DNA of 7,157 bases from the NCBI GenBank assembly GCA_013002925.1, contig JABDLQ010000086.1, forward strand, positions 1-7,157, read 5' to 3'. Source of the DNA: Gammaproteobacteria bacterium (GTDB taxonomy: Bacteria > Pseudomonadota > Gammaproteobacteria > Steroidobacterales > SZUA-146). The position numbers and the translations under genes are program-made. The notes below the pieces were generated by a model. It saw nothing but the letters and a program-made list of their open reading frames with translations, did not search any database and had not been told where the DNA came from. This document shows, piece by piece, positions 6,452 through 7,157 of the stretch (position 1 is the stretch's first letter; the number at the start of each line of letters is the position of its first letter).

Positions 6452-7027
6452 ATGGTAAAAGCTCGTCAAACGACCGATCTGCTACGCACCGATTTGCAGC
6501 AATCCCTGGCCGCCAGTGCCATTGACGTGCGCAAGCTCAGCGTGTTCCAGCGTATTTTGTTGACCACGGATGGCATGGTGACGGAAATGCTCGAAGCGTA
6601 TCTGCAGGAACACATGGTGGTGAGCAAACTCGCACAGGGCGAGGCCCGGACTGCACGTGTGGTTACGGAGCTGGAACTTGATGAAGGTGATGCCATTATG
6701 CATCGCGCCATACTGCTCACCGGTGAATCCAGTCATCGTCATCACCTGTACGCAGAATCTGCGATCGCAGTTGATCGTCTGATCAAACCGATTCGCGACG
6801 GGTTGCTTAACAGTCGCAAGCCCATTGGTATGCTGATCCAGGAGAACCGGCTCGAGACGTTTCGGGAAATTCTGGTATGTGAGGAAGAACCTGCCGATGA
6901 TCTTGCGGAATATTTCGGCATTTCGCGAGACGCATTACTGCTGTCCCGAACGTATCGTGTACTGGCTCACGGTCATGCGATCATGCTCATCACGGAAAAA
7001 TTTCCGGAACAGTTTTTTATGGATTGA
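6452..7027 (+). CDS. Chorismate lyase-like protein (DUF98 / Rv2949c type)
   Basis: This 191-residue soluble protein resembles the DUF98/chorismate-lyase-like family, whose characterised member Rv2949c of M. tuberculosis converts chorismate to 4-hydroxybenzoate and pyruvate. Matching blocks are LSVFQRILLTTDGMVTEMLEAY (29-50), HRAILLTGES (84-93), YAESAIAVDRL (100-110), PIGMLIQENRLETFREI (124-140) and SRTYRVLAHGHAIMLITEKFPEQFF (165-189, C-terminal block). Arg85 and Glu182 occupy the positions of UbiC Arg76 and Glu155, which bind the product, so activity is plausible. The ATG at 6452 is preceded by an AGG about nine bases upstream (a modest ribosome binding site). No ubiA, ubiquinone or aryl-polyene genes are visible beside it, so the fate of any hydroxybenzoate is unknown. 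The alternative is a related ligand-binding (UTRA-like fold) protein without catalysis. Confidence 0.8.
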   Translation: MVKARQTTDLLRTDLQQSLAASAIDVRKLSVFQRILLTTDGMVTEMLEAYLQEHMVVSKLAQGEARTARVVTELELDEGDAIMHRAILLTGESSHRHHLYAESAIAVDRLIKPIRDGLLNSRKPIGMLIQENRLETFREILVCEEEPADDLAEYFGISRDALLLSRTYRVLAHGHAIMLITEKFPEQFFMD

Positions 7028-7089
7028 ACCCGGCGCATCAGAATTGCTTAATTTAGGCTGCATTCGGCCGAGGGTGTGTAAAAACATCG

Positions 7090-7127
7090 GATTGTCATTG
7101 CGAACCCGCAAAGCGGGTGCGGCAATC
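7090..7127. repeat. Palindromic intergenic element of the CATTGCGA...GCAATC kind
   Basis: A nested dyad lies 62 bases after the chorismate-lyase-like stop. The inner arms ACCCGC (7104-7109) and GCGGGT (7113-7118) flank AAA; the outer arms ATTGC (7097-7101) and GCAAT (7122-7126) also pair, and GATTG (7090-7094) can compete for CAATC (7123-7127). The GTCATTGCGA...GCAATC frame recalls short interspersed palindromes found in many copies in diverse proteobacteria. No T-run follows, so it is not a standard intrinsic terminator, though an mRNA from the upstream gene would end in or pass through this hairpin. Only one copy is in the window, so repetition in the genome is inferred. Confidence 0.6.
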
Positions 7128-7157
7128 CCCGTCCGGCTTCTGTGGCATCAATAAGTC

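Noticed and set aside
1..7157. A novel multi-gene defence, mobile or secondary-metabolite system
   Set aside because: Every sizeable gene resembles a known housekeeping or accessory family, and there are no transposase, integrase, nuclease-helicase, toxin-antitoxin or array structures.

Overview
The window is an ordinary bacterial chromosomal segment of about 7.2 kb with moderate-to-high GC. It is densely packed with single-copy genes. Gene density, AGGAG-type ribosome binding sites, a lipoprotein signal with a Thr at +2 and the family mix (AbgT transporter, COG4798 methyltransferase-like lipoprotein, NADPH-dependent FMN reductase) suggest a Gram-negative, probably a gammaproteobacterium of environmental type. 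That placement is inference; no rRNA or other taxonomic marker is present.

Layout: (1) 1-800, minus strand: a methyltransferase-like lipoprotein that runs off the left edge. (2) 801-1115: a divergent intergenic region with a 7-bp dyad and a 14-bp tandem duplication. (3) 1116-1829, plus: a Tag-like (DNA-3-methyladenine glycosylase I family) protein. (4) 1914-2570, minus: an AlkA-type HhH-GPD DNA glycosylase, convergent with the Tag-like gene and lying 43 bases downstream of (5) 2614-4161, minus: an AbgT-family transporter. (6) 4312-5547, plus: a major facilitator transporter divergent from abgT. (7) 5662-6234, minus: an NADPH-dependent FMN reductase-like flavoprotein. (8) 6452-7027, plus: a chorismate lyase-like protein of the DUF98 type. 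(9) 7090-7127: a small palindromic intergenic element of the CATTGCGA...GCAATC kind.

How the genes fit together: the two adjacent DNA glycosylases form a plausible small base-excision-repair locus for alkylated DNA, and the AlkA-like gene is probably co-transcribed with the AbgT transporter. The other genes look like independent units: an MFS transporter of unknown substrate, a quinone/azo/metal-reductase-type flavoprotein and a chorismate-consuming enzyme. I see no mobile element, CRISPR array, RNA gene, toxin-antitoxin pair or defence island, and no convincing novel multi-gene system. The most interesting points are within single genes: the Tag-like protein lacks the classical Tag active-site Glu and zinc ligands but carries an Asp where AlkA-type enzymes have their catalytic Asp; the methyltransferase fold appears to be exported as a lipoprotein; and the DUF98 protein keeps the Arg and Glu expected of a working chorismate lyase.
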